From: Mesotaenium endlicherianum
Taxonomy: Eukaryota > Streptophyta > Zygnematophyceae > Zygnematales > Mesotaeniaceae
Assembly (NCBI GenBank): GCA_009602735.1
Contig: WELA01003924.1
Span: forward strand, 153,247 to 217,246
Reading direction: 5' to 3'
Length of the DNA: 64,000 nucleotides
In this document: piece by piece, positions 1 through 12,419 of the stretch
Layout: every line of letters begins with the position of its first letter
Numbering within the stretch: the stretch's first letter is position 1
Translations under genes and position numbers: made by a program
Notes under the pieces: model-generated
The model's database searches: none
Seen by the model: the letters and a program-made list of their open reading frames with translations, nothing else
What the model was told of the DNA's origin: nothing

Positions 1-367
1 CGTGCCGCAAAACGCGTTCACAAAATATAGTTTGTGGCCCAGAAATGCCTCCAAAGGGGTGGCCCCGCCGCATTTATCCGCTGTCATATGGAGCAGCTCC
101 CCGCCTTTCCCACTGATTGAAAGAGAGAGAGAAAGGAGCGGCGGGGAAAGGGTGACAAGGCGTTGGGTGGCAGGACAGGGGGGTGGCAAATGGCTGGATG
201 GTAGGGGAGGTGGGCGGACGGGAGGGAGGGAGATCGTGGAGGGGTAGCGGGTGGGAAGGAGGCAAACTGGGAGGGACAGTGGTAAGGGGCCGGGTAGGGG
301 GGTACGGGAACGGCGAGCGCGGAGGAGGAGAAGGAGGGGGGGGGAAGGGGGAGGGTTGCTGGCTGAC

Positions 368-1366
368 CGACGAGCTCCTGGTTGGCGTCAACGATGTAGG
401 CGTTCTTGGCGGCCAGCGTCTTGGCCACGCTGATGGACTCCAGGTACGCGGCGCCCGTCACCACCAGCGCGTTCACCACCAGGCGGTCCGCGTACCCAAA
501 CGGGAACCCCACAAACAGCGATGGCTGCCCCACCGGGATCGCGCCGATTGTCCGGATCTGCACACTTGCCACACGCACGCGCACGCGTGCAGATTCACCA
601 TCACATGCATACACGCATAGGCACACGAGCACACGCACACGCACACATACACGAACAGACTCATACAGATGCAACACAAAAGCATTCTACCAAGCGGGTT
701 TTAAGAGAAACTACGCACGTAGGCTAGCACGGGTGGGCCGGGCAGCGCTGTGCAAGAAGATGACGCCGGAAACATCACCCAACAGAATTAGACGGGCTAC
801 ACCCGAGTCTACGTGCATGATAGCTTGAACTGAATGGACTGCCTCCCCTTTCAATGGCCCAGCAGCCCTCTCCTGCAAGTCGGAGGCAGTCAGGCACGGC
901 TGTCTGGGATGGAGCCCAAGAGGAGCTCAAGAGGAGGATACCCACAAGATGAAAAGGGCCCCTGGGTAAGCCTCAACGCGATAGCATCCGTGAGAGCCCC
1001 GAGTGCAAATCATTGACCCAAGAGGGCAAGCAAGGCTGCTGTCAGGTGGCACCAAAGGATGCCAGATGGCATAAGGAGCCTGCCAGATGGTTTTGGGGGA
1101 CAAGAGGCGGCGGCTGCGGGGAGGGAGCTGACAGCAGCGGCAGGAGGCCACACTCACTTGCCAGGGGTTGCCTGAGAGGGAGATGACGAGCGTGCTGATG
1201 ACGACCGACAGGATGGGGCCCAGCGTGCGCAGGACCCTCAGCCTCTTGTATGTCTTTCCATAGTGCTGTATGCCCCCCCCCCCCNGCTGGAGACCTGCTG
1301 GCACTTTGTGAGCTATGACTCTAGTCAATTCTGTCGCATCAGCTCCCCCCCCCCTCCCTTTATACA

Positions 1367-1397
<31 letters not shown>

Positions 1398-3322
1398 TGC
1401 ACGCACACAAACACAGACGTGTGCATATGTACATGTGTGTGTGTGTGTATGCACGCGCGCATGTGTCCGTGTCAGTGTGTGACAGTGAGGAGGGAGGGAG
1501 GGAGGGAAAGAGAGTGAGACAGATGGAGGCAGACCTTCATGGTGAGCAGGAAGGCAATGGCGATGCAGCCCATGACAATGGAGGGGTGGTGCAGCTTCCC
1601 CAGGTTGAGCAGGATGTCGCGCAGCATGATGTGGAACTTGTCGCTGCGCGGGAAGCGGAAGCCCAGCAGGTAGCGCATCTGCGTCATCCCTTCGCCCCCT
1701 CTCCCAGCACGCACGCGGAGCCCACACATGCTCACGCTCAGGCTGGGCCAAATCTGCTTTTTTCATGCGCATGCAAGCGGTCTACCTGATGCAGACATAC
1801 GCCGACCCGCACACGTACTACAACAGGCGGCCAGGGCTCATGACACCGCGAGGGCTGAAGAAGACCCGAACAGAAAGCGTGCAAATTTGTGTGGCACGTC
1901 ATGTTTTCACGCAAAGCCTACAACGACCAGGCGTACATGTGCGGGGTGTCGTTTTGTAATAAGCTTGAATGTGGGGTAGATTTGCACATGAAACTCACTT
2001 GGCGCGTGCCCGAGCACATGCACACACGCACACACTCAAGTGTAAGCGACCTGCCACTTGGTGAAACGAGGAACCGAGGGCTGTGCTAATACTTGTGATT
2101 AGAGCACACCTTTCTAAGCGCCATCTGTCCGGCAAAGAGAGATATACACGTACATTTATACGCACATAGAGAGAAAAAGGGGGAGGGGGGGGCCAGGGGA
2201 AGGCGGAAGGGTGTACGTATTTGAATGTACATATGTGCGCAAGTAGATGTGTATACGCATGTACCAATGATGATGGCAGCGCCGGAGGAGAAGCCGGAGA
2301 CGACGGCGTGCGAGAGGAAGCGCACGGTCCAGCCGAGGCGCACCATGCCGGCCGCCACCTGGATGGTGCCGCACATGAGCGCCAGCAGAAGCGCCAGGCT
2401 CGCATACCGGTCCAGCTCAGCTTGGTCTGTTGATTCCGGGTCCGCATGGTGCCTGCCACCTCAGCAGACACCACCCCCTCTTGCTCTGTAAGCCGTCAGC
2501 ACGGCCGTTTCCCGCTGAGGGAGATGGGACAAATTGGACTGGTTGGGGAGACGTGGAAAGGAGGGGGAGGGAAAAGTGGGGGGGGAGGGGGTGAAGGGAG
2601 GTATTGTGCAGTTCGATGCTGTTGAAGGGGCGGGAGGATGGGGTTCGGGCATCGTTGGAGGCCACAATTTTGCACTTGCCCAGACTTTTGCAATGTGTGG
2701 AGCCGACCAGTCCGACTTGCCCCTGAAGCAGCAGGTTCTCGAATGTCCCGTTTCCTGGCCCCCTCAGAGCCCAAATGCTGGAGCCTCTAGCTGTTGCTAC
2801 ACGACCCCGGCACTAGAGCAAGCCCCCGCCCCAACTCGAAAGGCATGCCACAGGCGGGCCCTTCAGTAGTGTGGAGACGTGCGGTCTTCGTCCTGGATAG
2901 AGAAGAGGATACCGCAATCGCACGCACGCGCGATCGCATGCGCGTGCGCGCACACACACGCGCGCATGCACACACTCTCTTGTGTGTACGCGCGTGGGTG
3001 TGTATGTCCAGGTCGAAGTTGGCCCAAGAGGGATGAGTTGCGAGAATAAATGTCAGGCCGGCTACATCAACTGACTGTATGCAGGCGGGGCACGTAGCGC
3101 ATGTGAGAGTGAGTGAGATTGTGAGGGAGGAGGAGGAGGAGTTGGGGAGCACCTGATGGCTTCGCCCACCAACAGCGACACCAAAGCTGTGGGGCCCACT
3201 GCCAGCTGCCGCGACGTGCCAAACAGGCTGCAGTGAATGCCCACATGCATGGGCGCACACACACACACACGCACACAGAGGGAAGAGAAAGACTTGGGCA
3301 GGCTGAGTACCACCATCACCAT

Positions 3323-3358
<36 letters not shown>

Positions 3359-3753
3359 GACCCTAAGCATGTCTTGGGCAGCCCCTCCATCCAGCCTGTC
3401 GTCCCATCCTTCTGCCTTTCTTGGCATCTCTCCAACCTGAGACACACTTTGTTTGTCGAGAATGTCCCAGGCTGTTCTCCTGCGTGGCTGGCTGTCAGTT
3501 CCATGGCCCTTCTCGGAACACCATCTTGACAGACAGGAGGAGGGGGAGGGGTGGAGGGGNACAGGCAGACACAAGGCCAGGATCCACAGACAGGTGCACA
3601 AGAAGGAAGCAAAGCCCCCTATGAGGCCCCTCTCTTCCCGGTTGGCCAGAGGCGGCCGAGACAGGGACCGGGTGACTAAGGTGGAGGCACCAAGAGTCTC
3701 CCTCCTTCCTCCCTCCCTCCTGGGTGAGTAGGTGGAATGGGAAGCTGGGGCAG

Positions 3754-3785
<32 letters not shown>

Positions 3786-4542
3786 CCACTCCTGGCTCCC
3801 CTTCGGCTCCCTCCCTCCCTCACACTCACTCACTTGCTCAATTCCCACCTTCTCTCGCCTCTCTCGCGACTCAAGCCTGACTGACTGGCTGACTGACTAT
3901 GGGGCGCTGCTCTCTTGACCTCCACTCTCTGGGCAGCGGGGGCAGGCTCAATTGAACCATCCTCGCATGGAGGAGCCGCCCGCTCCCCGCAACACGCTTT
4001 GGATGGAAGTGTTGTTCTCTTGGGAGGGGGACCCGGGGGAAGGGGCAAAGAAGGGAGGACATAAATCTATGTTTCTTGAGAGATATGAAAGGGAGGGAGA
4101 GGGAGAAGAGGACGGGGAGCGAGAGTGGAAGAAGTGAGGTCCCAATGAGAGATGGAGGAATGGAGGGAGGGAGGGAGAGAGCATGGAAGAACGGAGAGAG
4201 GGAGAGGGGGTGGGAGACGGAGGGAGGGAGGGAGGGAGGGAGGGAGAGGGACCAAAGGAGGGGGGAGAGGGGAGAGGGGTAAAGGGAGAGGGGAGAGGGG
4301 AGGGCTGTTTGGCACACCTGTAGACGATGGGGGGCAAGTAGCCGGTGTAGAGGCCATAGATGGAGTTGAGGCCGGCCACGCGCGCGTACGCCATGCCCTG
4401 CGGGATGAGCATGAAGCCCACAGATAGGCCCGCCGACACGTCGCCCTTGAGGGACCGCTTCACGTCGTAGGCCGCCAGCCACTTGGCGCATGGCAGGACC
4501 TTGGTCAGCACGCGCCAGGCGCTGACCTGGCCCCCCTTGGCC
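368..4542 (-). CDS. SLC26/SulP-family sulfate (anion) transporter, 5' part; continues beyond the window start
   Basis: Membrane anion transporter of the SulP/SLC26 family (plant SULTR kin), which typically moves sulfate across the plasma or an organelle membrane. Six exons can be placed on the minus strand, in order 4318-4542, 3153-3227, 2265-2452, 1535-1689, 1158-1265 and 368-557; every junction is GT-AG and keeps phase. Family motifs seen in order: GLSVGFMLIPQGMAYARVAG (first membrane span), LFGTSRQLAVGPTALVSLLV, VVSGFSSGAAIIIG followed across a junction by MTQMRYLLGF, PRSDKFHIMLRDIL, and ALVVTGAAYLESISVAKTLA with DANQELVG. The first coding exon(s), with the start codon, lie above 4542 and I could not identify them. 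The C-terminal membrane spans and the STAS domain must lie outside the window. Introns hold (CA)n, (CAG)n and G-rich runs. The family call is very sure; substrate is inferred from family. Confidence 0.9.
3307..3357 (+). repeat. CAT/CAG trinucleotide microsatellite in a transporter intron
   Basis: A run of CAC/CAT triplets passes into about ten CAG triplets between two exons of the sulfate transporter. It lies in an intron, so it is not a polyglutamine tract. Confidence 0.8.
3757..3785 (+). repeat. (GGCA)n tetranucleotide microsatellite
   Basis: About seven GGCA units in the intron between the first two placed transporter exons, within a purine-rich low-complexity stretch that runs to about 4310. 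Confidence 0.75.
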
Positions 4543-7500
4543 CTGCGCCGACACAGCATGCAGCACCACCGCACCACCGCACCACCACTACCATGAGAGC
4601 AAAACCACGCAGGGCGCTTGGCCGAAGCAAGTGTGCAAGCGCGAGAGCAAGGGTGAGCGTAGTAGGCAGGTGTAGACGCGGGCCAGGCGCAGGCGCGGCA
4701 TGATGTCAAGGCCGGCGACTGACACATGTTACACACATTCACATGCTCCCTCCTGCAGCTGCAACTGAAGCCATCCATTCTTTGTCTGGTCCTTCTTGGC
4801 TGGCGGGGCTCTCTCCTCTTCTGGAGGGAGGGAGGGAGGCTTGGTTCCGCTGCGACTGTGGCTGCCGCTTGAAAGGGTCGCTCTAAGTGCTACACCACAG
4901 GACACATTGTCCTCTGTGTGTGTGTGCTGCCAGTCGTCTCCCACTGCAAATATCACGACCCCTCATGACACGGCACTCAAGAGTCATCCTAACGAAAGGC
5001 CTCTACCCGGGGCTCCTAGGAGGGAAAAGTGCCAGGGCTACAATAGTGCATCTCGTGCATTGGGCTGCTGTGATGGAGGGCCGGCTCAGTATGTGACGTG
5101 GTAAGCTCCAGGTGCCCATCATGATCATTGTGACACTGTCCTTCCAACACGAAGAACGTCTCTGTGTGATTCTCTTGTCCCCATATGACAGCGTGGGTCA
5201 ACTGGAATGTTCATAGAGGCCAAGAGAACTCGTTTTTCATATGGCAGTGTATCAGCCTCCTAGTGTGACGTTTTGAGACTCTCCCCTCTTGCCATCCAAG
5301 TACCACCACAAGCTGCACTCAGAGTCAGCATTGAGGCTTGAAAGAGGAGAAGCTCGTAATGGGCTCCTCACACTGCTTTGTTGGACACCTATTTTTATAT
5401 CTGCAGCTGACACGTATCTGCACATACCCCCAGCTAGCTTCCTCAGACTTCATGCAGGTTGGGAGGGAACCAGGTTGATTGCTATTTCTCCGCGCATGTT
5501 CGTTCATATCCACAACTTGCTCCCTGCAATAAATGCTCCCCTAGATAGAGGAGCATGGGAATATAGATGGAAGTAAGATGACAGCGGGTGAGCAGGCATA
5601 TACTGCACATGTTGGCTATGCCAGAGCAGGAGATGTTTGTATGGCGATAAGGCAGCTTTGCTTATACCTGCATTCCTGAAAAAGGTCCGGCCACTGCCTG
5701 GTCGATGGCTCATGTCTGGCATCAAAACCGAAACGTAAAATTCTGACAGTGGGTCCCTTTTCTGCACGTTGAATTTCATCGCCTTGCACGATCTCTTGAC
5801 CACTTGCCAGAAGGGGGGCTTCCAAGAGAGTTACGTCATGGAAAGAGCTTTGTACTTGCTTGCTACTGCTACTGTACAGTGATTTAGCCATAAAGAACAC
5901 TGCTCCTGAGAGGCATGGAGTTGGTGTCAGTGACAGGTCCTACTATTGGGACTATACACGCAACGAGGCCGAGGATCTATCTCTTACGTGGCAGAGCCAA
6001 AAACTTGCGAGCACTTCCTCTTTTAGCAAAGAAGTATACTACTTATATGTACTCCATCGTCCCCTTAACTTCACCTTCTTTTTCTAAAGTCAAAAAAGGT
6101 CTACCGCTTGTAATCCTTCAGGTATATACGCGCCTACAATTCGAAACTTTTAACAGAAGAGTGTCACATGGGTAAGAATGTCGATCCCTCACATTCTTCT
6201 CTGTTCAACAGCAGCATCTCACGTCACGCGTTGTCCAATCGTGCACTTAACGACGAAGTGACTCCATGCATCATTCCCATCAAGTAGCATAAGCCTCAGC
6301 TCTAAAGGTCGACTTTGCATCAGCAACCTTAGGCTTGCATTTCATGACATGTATGCCATTGCACATATGATGTGGCCTTGGCATTCGTGCTAAAATTTCT
6401 TGCAAGGACTTGCGACGACCAAGCATTCCAGCATCACGTAAAAAGCAATGAAAAGTGAGCGTGAGAAAGCTGAAGAAAGCCAGCAAAATTGAGCAAAAGT
6501 GAGCAAATTAAATAACCTGGCAAAAATGGGCAAAACTAGCAGAAACCAAGAGAAACTCATCGGGGGCTGCGCAGCTTGAGACGCCAGATGCAGTGCACCC
6601 GTGAGAAAACGGCAGATGCTGGCGGTTGCGTGCGATGATGAGCGATGTTGTTAAGGAGGATAACTTTGCCACGTGTTCATCGTGGCTCCTTTCGAGGCTC
6701 GGTCAGTTATGCTCACGCTCAAAGCCGTAATAGCACTGGCCTTCAAGAGCCCTTACGTCATGCAGGAGGCAGCACTGACGCGTGGTGCCTAGTACGAGAG
6801 GGTTTTTCGTGGTTTCTCCAAATTCTTCCGCGGTTAGCTTCCACTCAGTACCATTTAGCGCTAAACTACTCCAACATTGCTAAACCGCCAGTGATGGATC
6901 TCGAAGACACTCGACGAGCCACGGTCATGCTTTATATGATTCGTAAACTTTATTACATATGCATGACATCAGTTCGACACATTTGTTCACAGTCGTTTGG
7001 AGTTCCAAGTTCCAACTTCCAACTTCCACTATATTTGGTCAAGGCGAGCATTGGAAGTATCTCCGAGATTCCCAGTATCTCTTGACGATCACGGCTCACG
7101 AGCGCCATGAGTCAAGACCGTGAATATATTCTATAGCTCCAGGCTCCAGAGTCCAGAGTCCAGAGTCTAGTCGCCGAGCTCCAGCCTCCAGGGGCAGGCT
7201 CCAGCCTTCAAACTTCAGCCCACTCCAGCCCCCCTCCAGCCACCTTCACCCTCCTAAGATTGTTGTGACAGCGACACTCTGTTAGCTAGCCCGCCTTGTG
7301 TAGTCCTCGAACTTATCATTGTTTTACGACGTCCAAATGGCGAATTTAACACTTCATTCGTTTGTTCCAATGACCTGAGACCTCCCTAGGTCTTTGTCCA
7401 CCCCGAGCCTACGTCCCACTTATTCTAGGTAGTCTGAATCTGCCAATGTGCGTAAAGGTGAGCCTCTTGCCCATACCCTGTGTAGGCCAACCTGCGCTCG

Positions 7501-9230
7501 TCTGTTGCTTACATTGTCATCAGTGTTTTGGGTCATTTCGCTACCAGACCGCTAGCGATATTCACCTGAGGAGAAGGATCGTCAGAGCGGATATTTTCTT
7601 TCTAAGAGTTTTCACCAGGACAACTAAAGCAAGGCTCAATGAATTGTCAAGCACGAAGCATCGACTGGCCTGACTAACTTATTCAGTTTCTTACTCACTT
7701 GCTAGTTGGCTGTTTGAGTTGTCAAAAGTCAAATGAATGACTGTGCAAGGCGCAACTGCAGCCTGCATTCTTACCTCTGGCTCCAGATTGAGCACTTTGC
7801 ACTTCCTTCGTATCCTGCATCTTCTTTGTCGTTTTCAATGTTCCTCGGCCTCCTGCAAGGGCGCGAAGGACCTCGTTGCTACGGGGAAATACAAATTGTA
7901 CCCTTGATTCCATTGTCCCCTAGACAACTTCTATTGCTCGCTGGATATTCCTTATGTGTAAGTTATTCGTTCTCTCGCATCAACATGCACATGTGCACGG
8001 CCATAGCCCCACTCATTTAACCTCCCTCTTATTTACCAACAACCAACAACAAGCATGAATGCATGGATGCATTTGGCAAGTATCTCTCCACATAAATGAC
8101 CCCCTGCACGAGGTGCCATCCTTGTATAATCTTTCCAAATTGAACCGCATGTAGACCCTACACTTACAACACTAGTCCACAAAAGAAGATGGAAGCAAAC
8201 CCGTTCTTCTTAAACCCTGGACCTTCAATCTCGTGTCAGTCTTAAAGAGGCCACCTGGCATATTGTTTTGTAAGCCCGCTGACAGGTACCTGCTTGATAG
8301 TCTTTGTAAAGACAAGTGCGCCAGCTGGTGATGTGAGCCTGCAAAAAGTAGATGCAGCAACTCCTTGCGTGGCATGTAGAGCGTGCCTTATGCCTGGGTT
8401 GGTACTTGCAGCCTCTTGATGTTTTCAGTGGTTTAAAAAAAGGTTTTGTGTTCTTTGTTCAATGACCAGTTTTATCGTTGGCTACCCACATTCCATGATG
8501 CATCCCTTGCTAGTGTCTTATTCTCCAGCTTTGCTATGAAGGAAGACCTTTGACCTTGTATCTATTTCTATCTCATACAGCAACATACACATTTTGTCCT
8601 CCTCCGTTATCATGTGAAGGTTCACGCAAGTATCAATACTGCAAGAGTATCTATATGTATAGTACTTATTATCCATTTTCCGTAACTTCTCATGATTGGG
8701 TGGTGGACACTCGCATTATGCACATCGTAGTAGTCTGATGTCCAGTATATGTTCACCCATTCTACAAATTATGTTCTCGCATAACATGTGACTCGATTTT
8801 TGCGACTTGAGAAATTTCACTTTGTCATGTCACAAAATGTTATATGATACGTCTAAGTGTTTCTCAAATAAGGTTTCTGTTCGATATTTTGCCGAATATT
8901 TGTGTATCTTTATTGAAGCACGCTATCCTATACTTGATACTTTGACTTTGCAAAGTAGTATGGACATGGTTGTGTAACATTGTAGGTTCACTTTAATCGC
9001 CTAATAAGTGCATGTTTAGTGCTTAATTTGTGACCTACTATATTGTAAAATGCGAGTTATTTCAAGCGGCTTTATGCCATGAATATGCCAAAAGAATGTG
9101 AATGTAGCAATAAGTTCTTGTCGTTGCATATGTACCTAGGATCTCTTATTTGTGCCATCATTGTCCTCTTTTCTTCCCTTCCTCTTTATGATTTCAACAC
9201 AGAAGATTTTTCCAATAAACATTTCTTTCA
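4543..9230. other. Intergenic, no gene recognised
   Basis: Only short chance reading frames are present and none matches a family I know. The part nearest 4542 should hold the missing first exon(s) and promoter of the sulfate transporter. A GCAAAA-rich low-complexity patch lies at about 6450-6560. Beyond 7700 the base composition becomes AT-rich. Confidence 0.5.
7137..7241 (+). repeat. Imperfect CTCCAG/GTCCAGA tandem repeat
   Basis: Roughly 100 bases built from imperfect copies of CTCCAG and AGTCCAG. Looks like a degenerate minisatellite; no coding meaning seen. Confidence 0.6.
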
Positions 9231-9616
9231 AGGTGGGGAAGGGAGGGGGGTGTAGCGACACAGCTTGGCCCAACTCAAGGGGTATGCTTAGTATTATTTA
9301 GCAAGTTTGCTAGAGGTTATCAGTTAAATTCGTTTGTATCCGTGGGGTGGTTCCTAAGCTTGCACTTGAGACCATACATAGTGGTGTTTGCAATTTGAAC
9401 ATTAAATAGATGTGGGTCATTCTCTTGGTCTTGGATCTCGAAAGAGTTGTTATATGCATTAGCCACTCCTAACTCGACAATGTTGCTACCTCATTTGTGT
9501 GATGCGCAAAGCACAACATAGGGCTAACTAATCTACATATACACCTTAAAACATGTCCATCTGCGTGACCCGGGCAAAATAAGAATCCCACGCAATCACG
9601 AATAAACGATTGAGAT
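9231..9616 (+). mobile_element. Possible border of an old LTR element (polypurine tract followed by TG)
   Basis: A 20-base purine-rich run (9231-9250, a single T) is followed directly by TGTAGCGACA. This is the layout of a polypurine tract joined to the first bases of a 3' LTR. The first nine bases (TGTAGCGAX) resemble the starts of the solo LTR at 24141 and of the Ty3 LTR at 59553. No matching right end and no clear coding domains were found upstream, so this is only a candidate fossil, old and badly decayed if real. Confidence 0.25.
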
Positions 9617-9976
9617 CCTAGTTATGGGATACTCGCGTATTGGTCCGTGAGCGACGTATTACTCCACGTATTTCGACGTATTTTCAAAATACATATAATA
9701 CGCGTCCCCACGAGGTGAAATTGAATCTTTGGCGGTTTGAAAATGTAACAATAAAGTTTTCTACTTTCCCCACCTTCATATCACAGCAAATCGAGTCCTC
9801 TACCATTTGCAACCAATCGCGCTCGAAGTTTCTAAGCAATTTGAAAGTTATGAGCCCTGCCATCTTTTCCGGGAATCATGGAAAAACGTATTACACACGT
9901 ATTTCCATTTTTTACACGTATTTTTGCAATACGTATTCGTTTTACGTATTCTCCAAAAACGTTTTCCATAACTAGG
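9617..9976. mobile_element. Non-autonomous hAT-like DNA transposon (MITE), 360 bp, with TIRs and 8-bp target duplication
   Basis: The element starts CCTAGTTATGG (9617-9627) and ends with the exact inverse CCATAACTAGG (9966-9976). It is flanked by perfect 8-bp direct copies of ATTGAGAT (9609-9616 and 9977-9984). An 8-bp duplication points to the hAT superfamily, although CCTAG is not the commonest hAT tip. Inside, ACGTATT or its inverse AATACGT recurs near both ends (about 9650-9700 and 9885-9950), like the subterminal transposase-binding repeats of hAT elements. It has no transposase gene, so it would depend on a partner elsewhere in the genome. Confidence 0.85.
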
Positions 9977-9984
9977 ATTGAGAT

Positions 9985-12413
9985 ATAAGGTGGGTGGTGC
10001 ATCCTTGTGGTTCCCCAAACTCCTCACACTGAAAGGTAGGACGCGGTTTTTTTTTGGCACAGTAACGCGTGCCCGTGGGGGCGAGTGCAAGGAAGAAAAC
10101 ATTACGGTGGATGTTGAGTAAAGGGCAAGGGAGTGAAGAAATGTCAAAATGGAGAGCCTAAACTCGAATATCAATAGAAAAAAAAAAAACTGGTTCAATT
10201 TTGCTCTTTCGTCATCTTGTGGCTATCTCTGATTGGTCTACGTAGTATCACGTTGTATTTGACAATTAAAAAGTCACGTCGTTGAAGAATTGCAAATTTT
10301 GGACTGCTTTTAAAAATTTGTGCAAGTCAACGTGCCGCAGCTTTTTGACGACCTAACGTATTTCTGATGATGGACCAATAGAAACAGGTTCAATTACCCA
10401 CATAAGGTGTTCGATAAATCACATTAGTGTAAACAAGTCCTTTTTAAACCTAATATCATCTTTTCTTTGTTATATATACGTCTTCAAGACATCGAAATGG
10501 ATTGTGGGGCACTCAAGCTGTGAACGTAAATTGTCAGTTGAACCTTGAAACTCTACGAATGGGTTCAATGAAGCTTTCAAATTGAATTTTTTTTATGTTA
10601 TGCAATGGTTTCACAAGTAAAGTTGCACAGAATTAGTCTCATACGTAGAAGCCGGTTAAGTCCAACGTGAGCTCCTACACGTCAAACAAATGAAGTTAAC
10701 TTCCAGCGGACAAACAAACCCGATTGGTAGAGCCCGTCAATGACTTTCAAAAACCAAAAATTTTGTCGAGGGTCAAGACTTTTATAGCGAATATCCGAAA
10801 GCTCGCAGTGATAATATTATTTCGGCCATGGGGTGCTATGTGTCGCAAGAAAGTGGCAAACATTGATTTTTTTGCCAAACTTGCAAGTTGTGCCGCAAAG
10901 ATACCCGTTTTATTGATTTTTTGCGCAGCTCCTAGGGCTAAATTTAGCCAACATTTTTATTGTTTGCTGCAATTGAAAAAAGTCACAATCCTGCGCCTTA
11001 TCCCAAAAGAGTTATTAGCCCATGATTTCGGCCGGTCCTTCGAGTGCGCAAAAGTGTGGAAATCCATAATGAAATGTTTTCACGATGTTGTACCATTTGG
11101 GACTTGAACATGGAAAACCCAATGTATGTCCACTTTTTAACCCACGCAAATCGGCATGAGATCACTTTGTGACTTGAAAAAATGTAGTGCATATGCATCC
11201 GCGTGGTACTAACATGGTTGATTCACAAGCGTGTCTGTTTGAGATATATACACATAAAAGAAAAAAATTGCATATACTCGAACATTATACTAGTGAATAT
11301 GTAAAATTGGAAATATGTTAACAACTTGAAAAGAGAGGTTGATATCAAGTAAACGTGTTAGGCAAAAGCAGGTTCCAGTCTTATTTTTTTCTAACATATC
11401 ATTCTTATATTCTACGTTTTATTGCCTTGCACTCTCACTTTTTCCTTCCAAATATTGAAACTCTAGTAGTCTCTTCCTCCATCTTGGTCTTTTAGGGTAC
11501 AAAGGATAACTTATTACAATAAGAATTTTACATATTGGTCGTCATCGTCATGTTTGTAATGACATTTATTGACCAAGTTGCCGTTCACCAAAGATTGACT
11601 ATACTCTTCATAAGGTTATATGTAGGGGGCAAAGAGAGCAAACCTGTGCCTCAGCTTGTAAACGTCCGAAGTACAGTCGAAACAAAATTACAGCGACGCA
11701 GAGTAGACACTGGTGGCCAGTGGTGGGCCGTGGCCAACAGAACAGTGGCCCATGGTGGCCTTCATAATTTATTTTCTAAAGCTGTGCGGAGAATTTTGGT
11801 ACTTCGTTCGTACTGTTTCGTACAACGTCGGAGGTGGCATGAGCAGGCATGAGAACACTTTCTGGTAACAGGCGCAATGAGAAGTGGGGGTTACACGCAC
11901 TGTGAAAGTGACACATGCCACATTGAACAAAGACGCAAGGCTTCTTTTTTTAAATATTGGGTTAATGGCATACTTAGTCATCAGTAGCAAAGCTGTCTGG
12001 TTGCTCCGAAGCATAAGATTCAATTCTAACCTTAAAACGTTCGAAAGTAATCAATTAAAGAGCATTGTTTAAGGCCTTAAGTCGCATGATTGTTTCACGG
12101 CACCTATCCCTTTCAGAGTCTTGTTAGACAAGCGCCTTTGTGTTTGAGTGAAGCCAGTTCTCTCATACATGTGACTAATTTCCTGTTCAAGTTATGTTTA
12201 TACTTGACGGTTTTTACAGCTCTAACAAAATAGCATTATGATCTGCACTCACTGGTGAAATTGAGATGCACAAAGCTACATCACTTTTCCACTGATTTCT
12301 CATTTGAGAGAATTGAAGCTGTCACGTCGGATGACTTAGCAAATTCCAGTGATCGCGCCTATGATGGTGCTCTCCCACGTAGTGTGTGTACGCACGTTAG
12401 ACAACTAGATCCG
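9985..12413. other. Intergenic AT-rich DNA upstream of TOC75, no gene recognised
   Basis: Short frames only (the longest 127 codons at 10724-11107) with no family resemblance and composition unlike the exons nearby. GTGGCC is repeated several times at about 11710-11760. The TOC75 promoter and 5' untranslated region should lie at the right end; an in-frame TAA at 12414-12416 closes the reading frame just before the chosen start. Confidence 0.5.
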
Positions 12414-12419
12414 TAAGAT

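Noticed and set aside
2421-2430. Alternative splice acceptor in the transporter (AG at 2427-2428)
   Set aside because: Phase does not fit the preceding exon; starting at 2452 joins in phase and gives the family-like HHADPESTDQAELDRYASL.
4729-4956. 75-codon minus-strand frame as the first exon of the sulfate transporter
   Set aside because: No family resemblance and no convincing donor in the needed phase; left unassigned.
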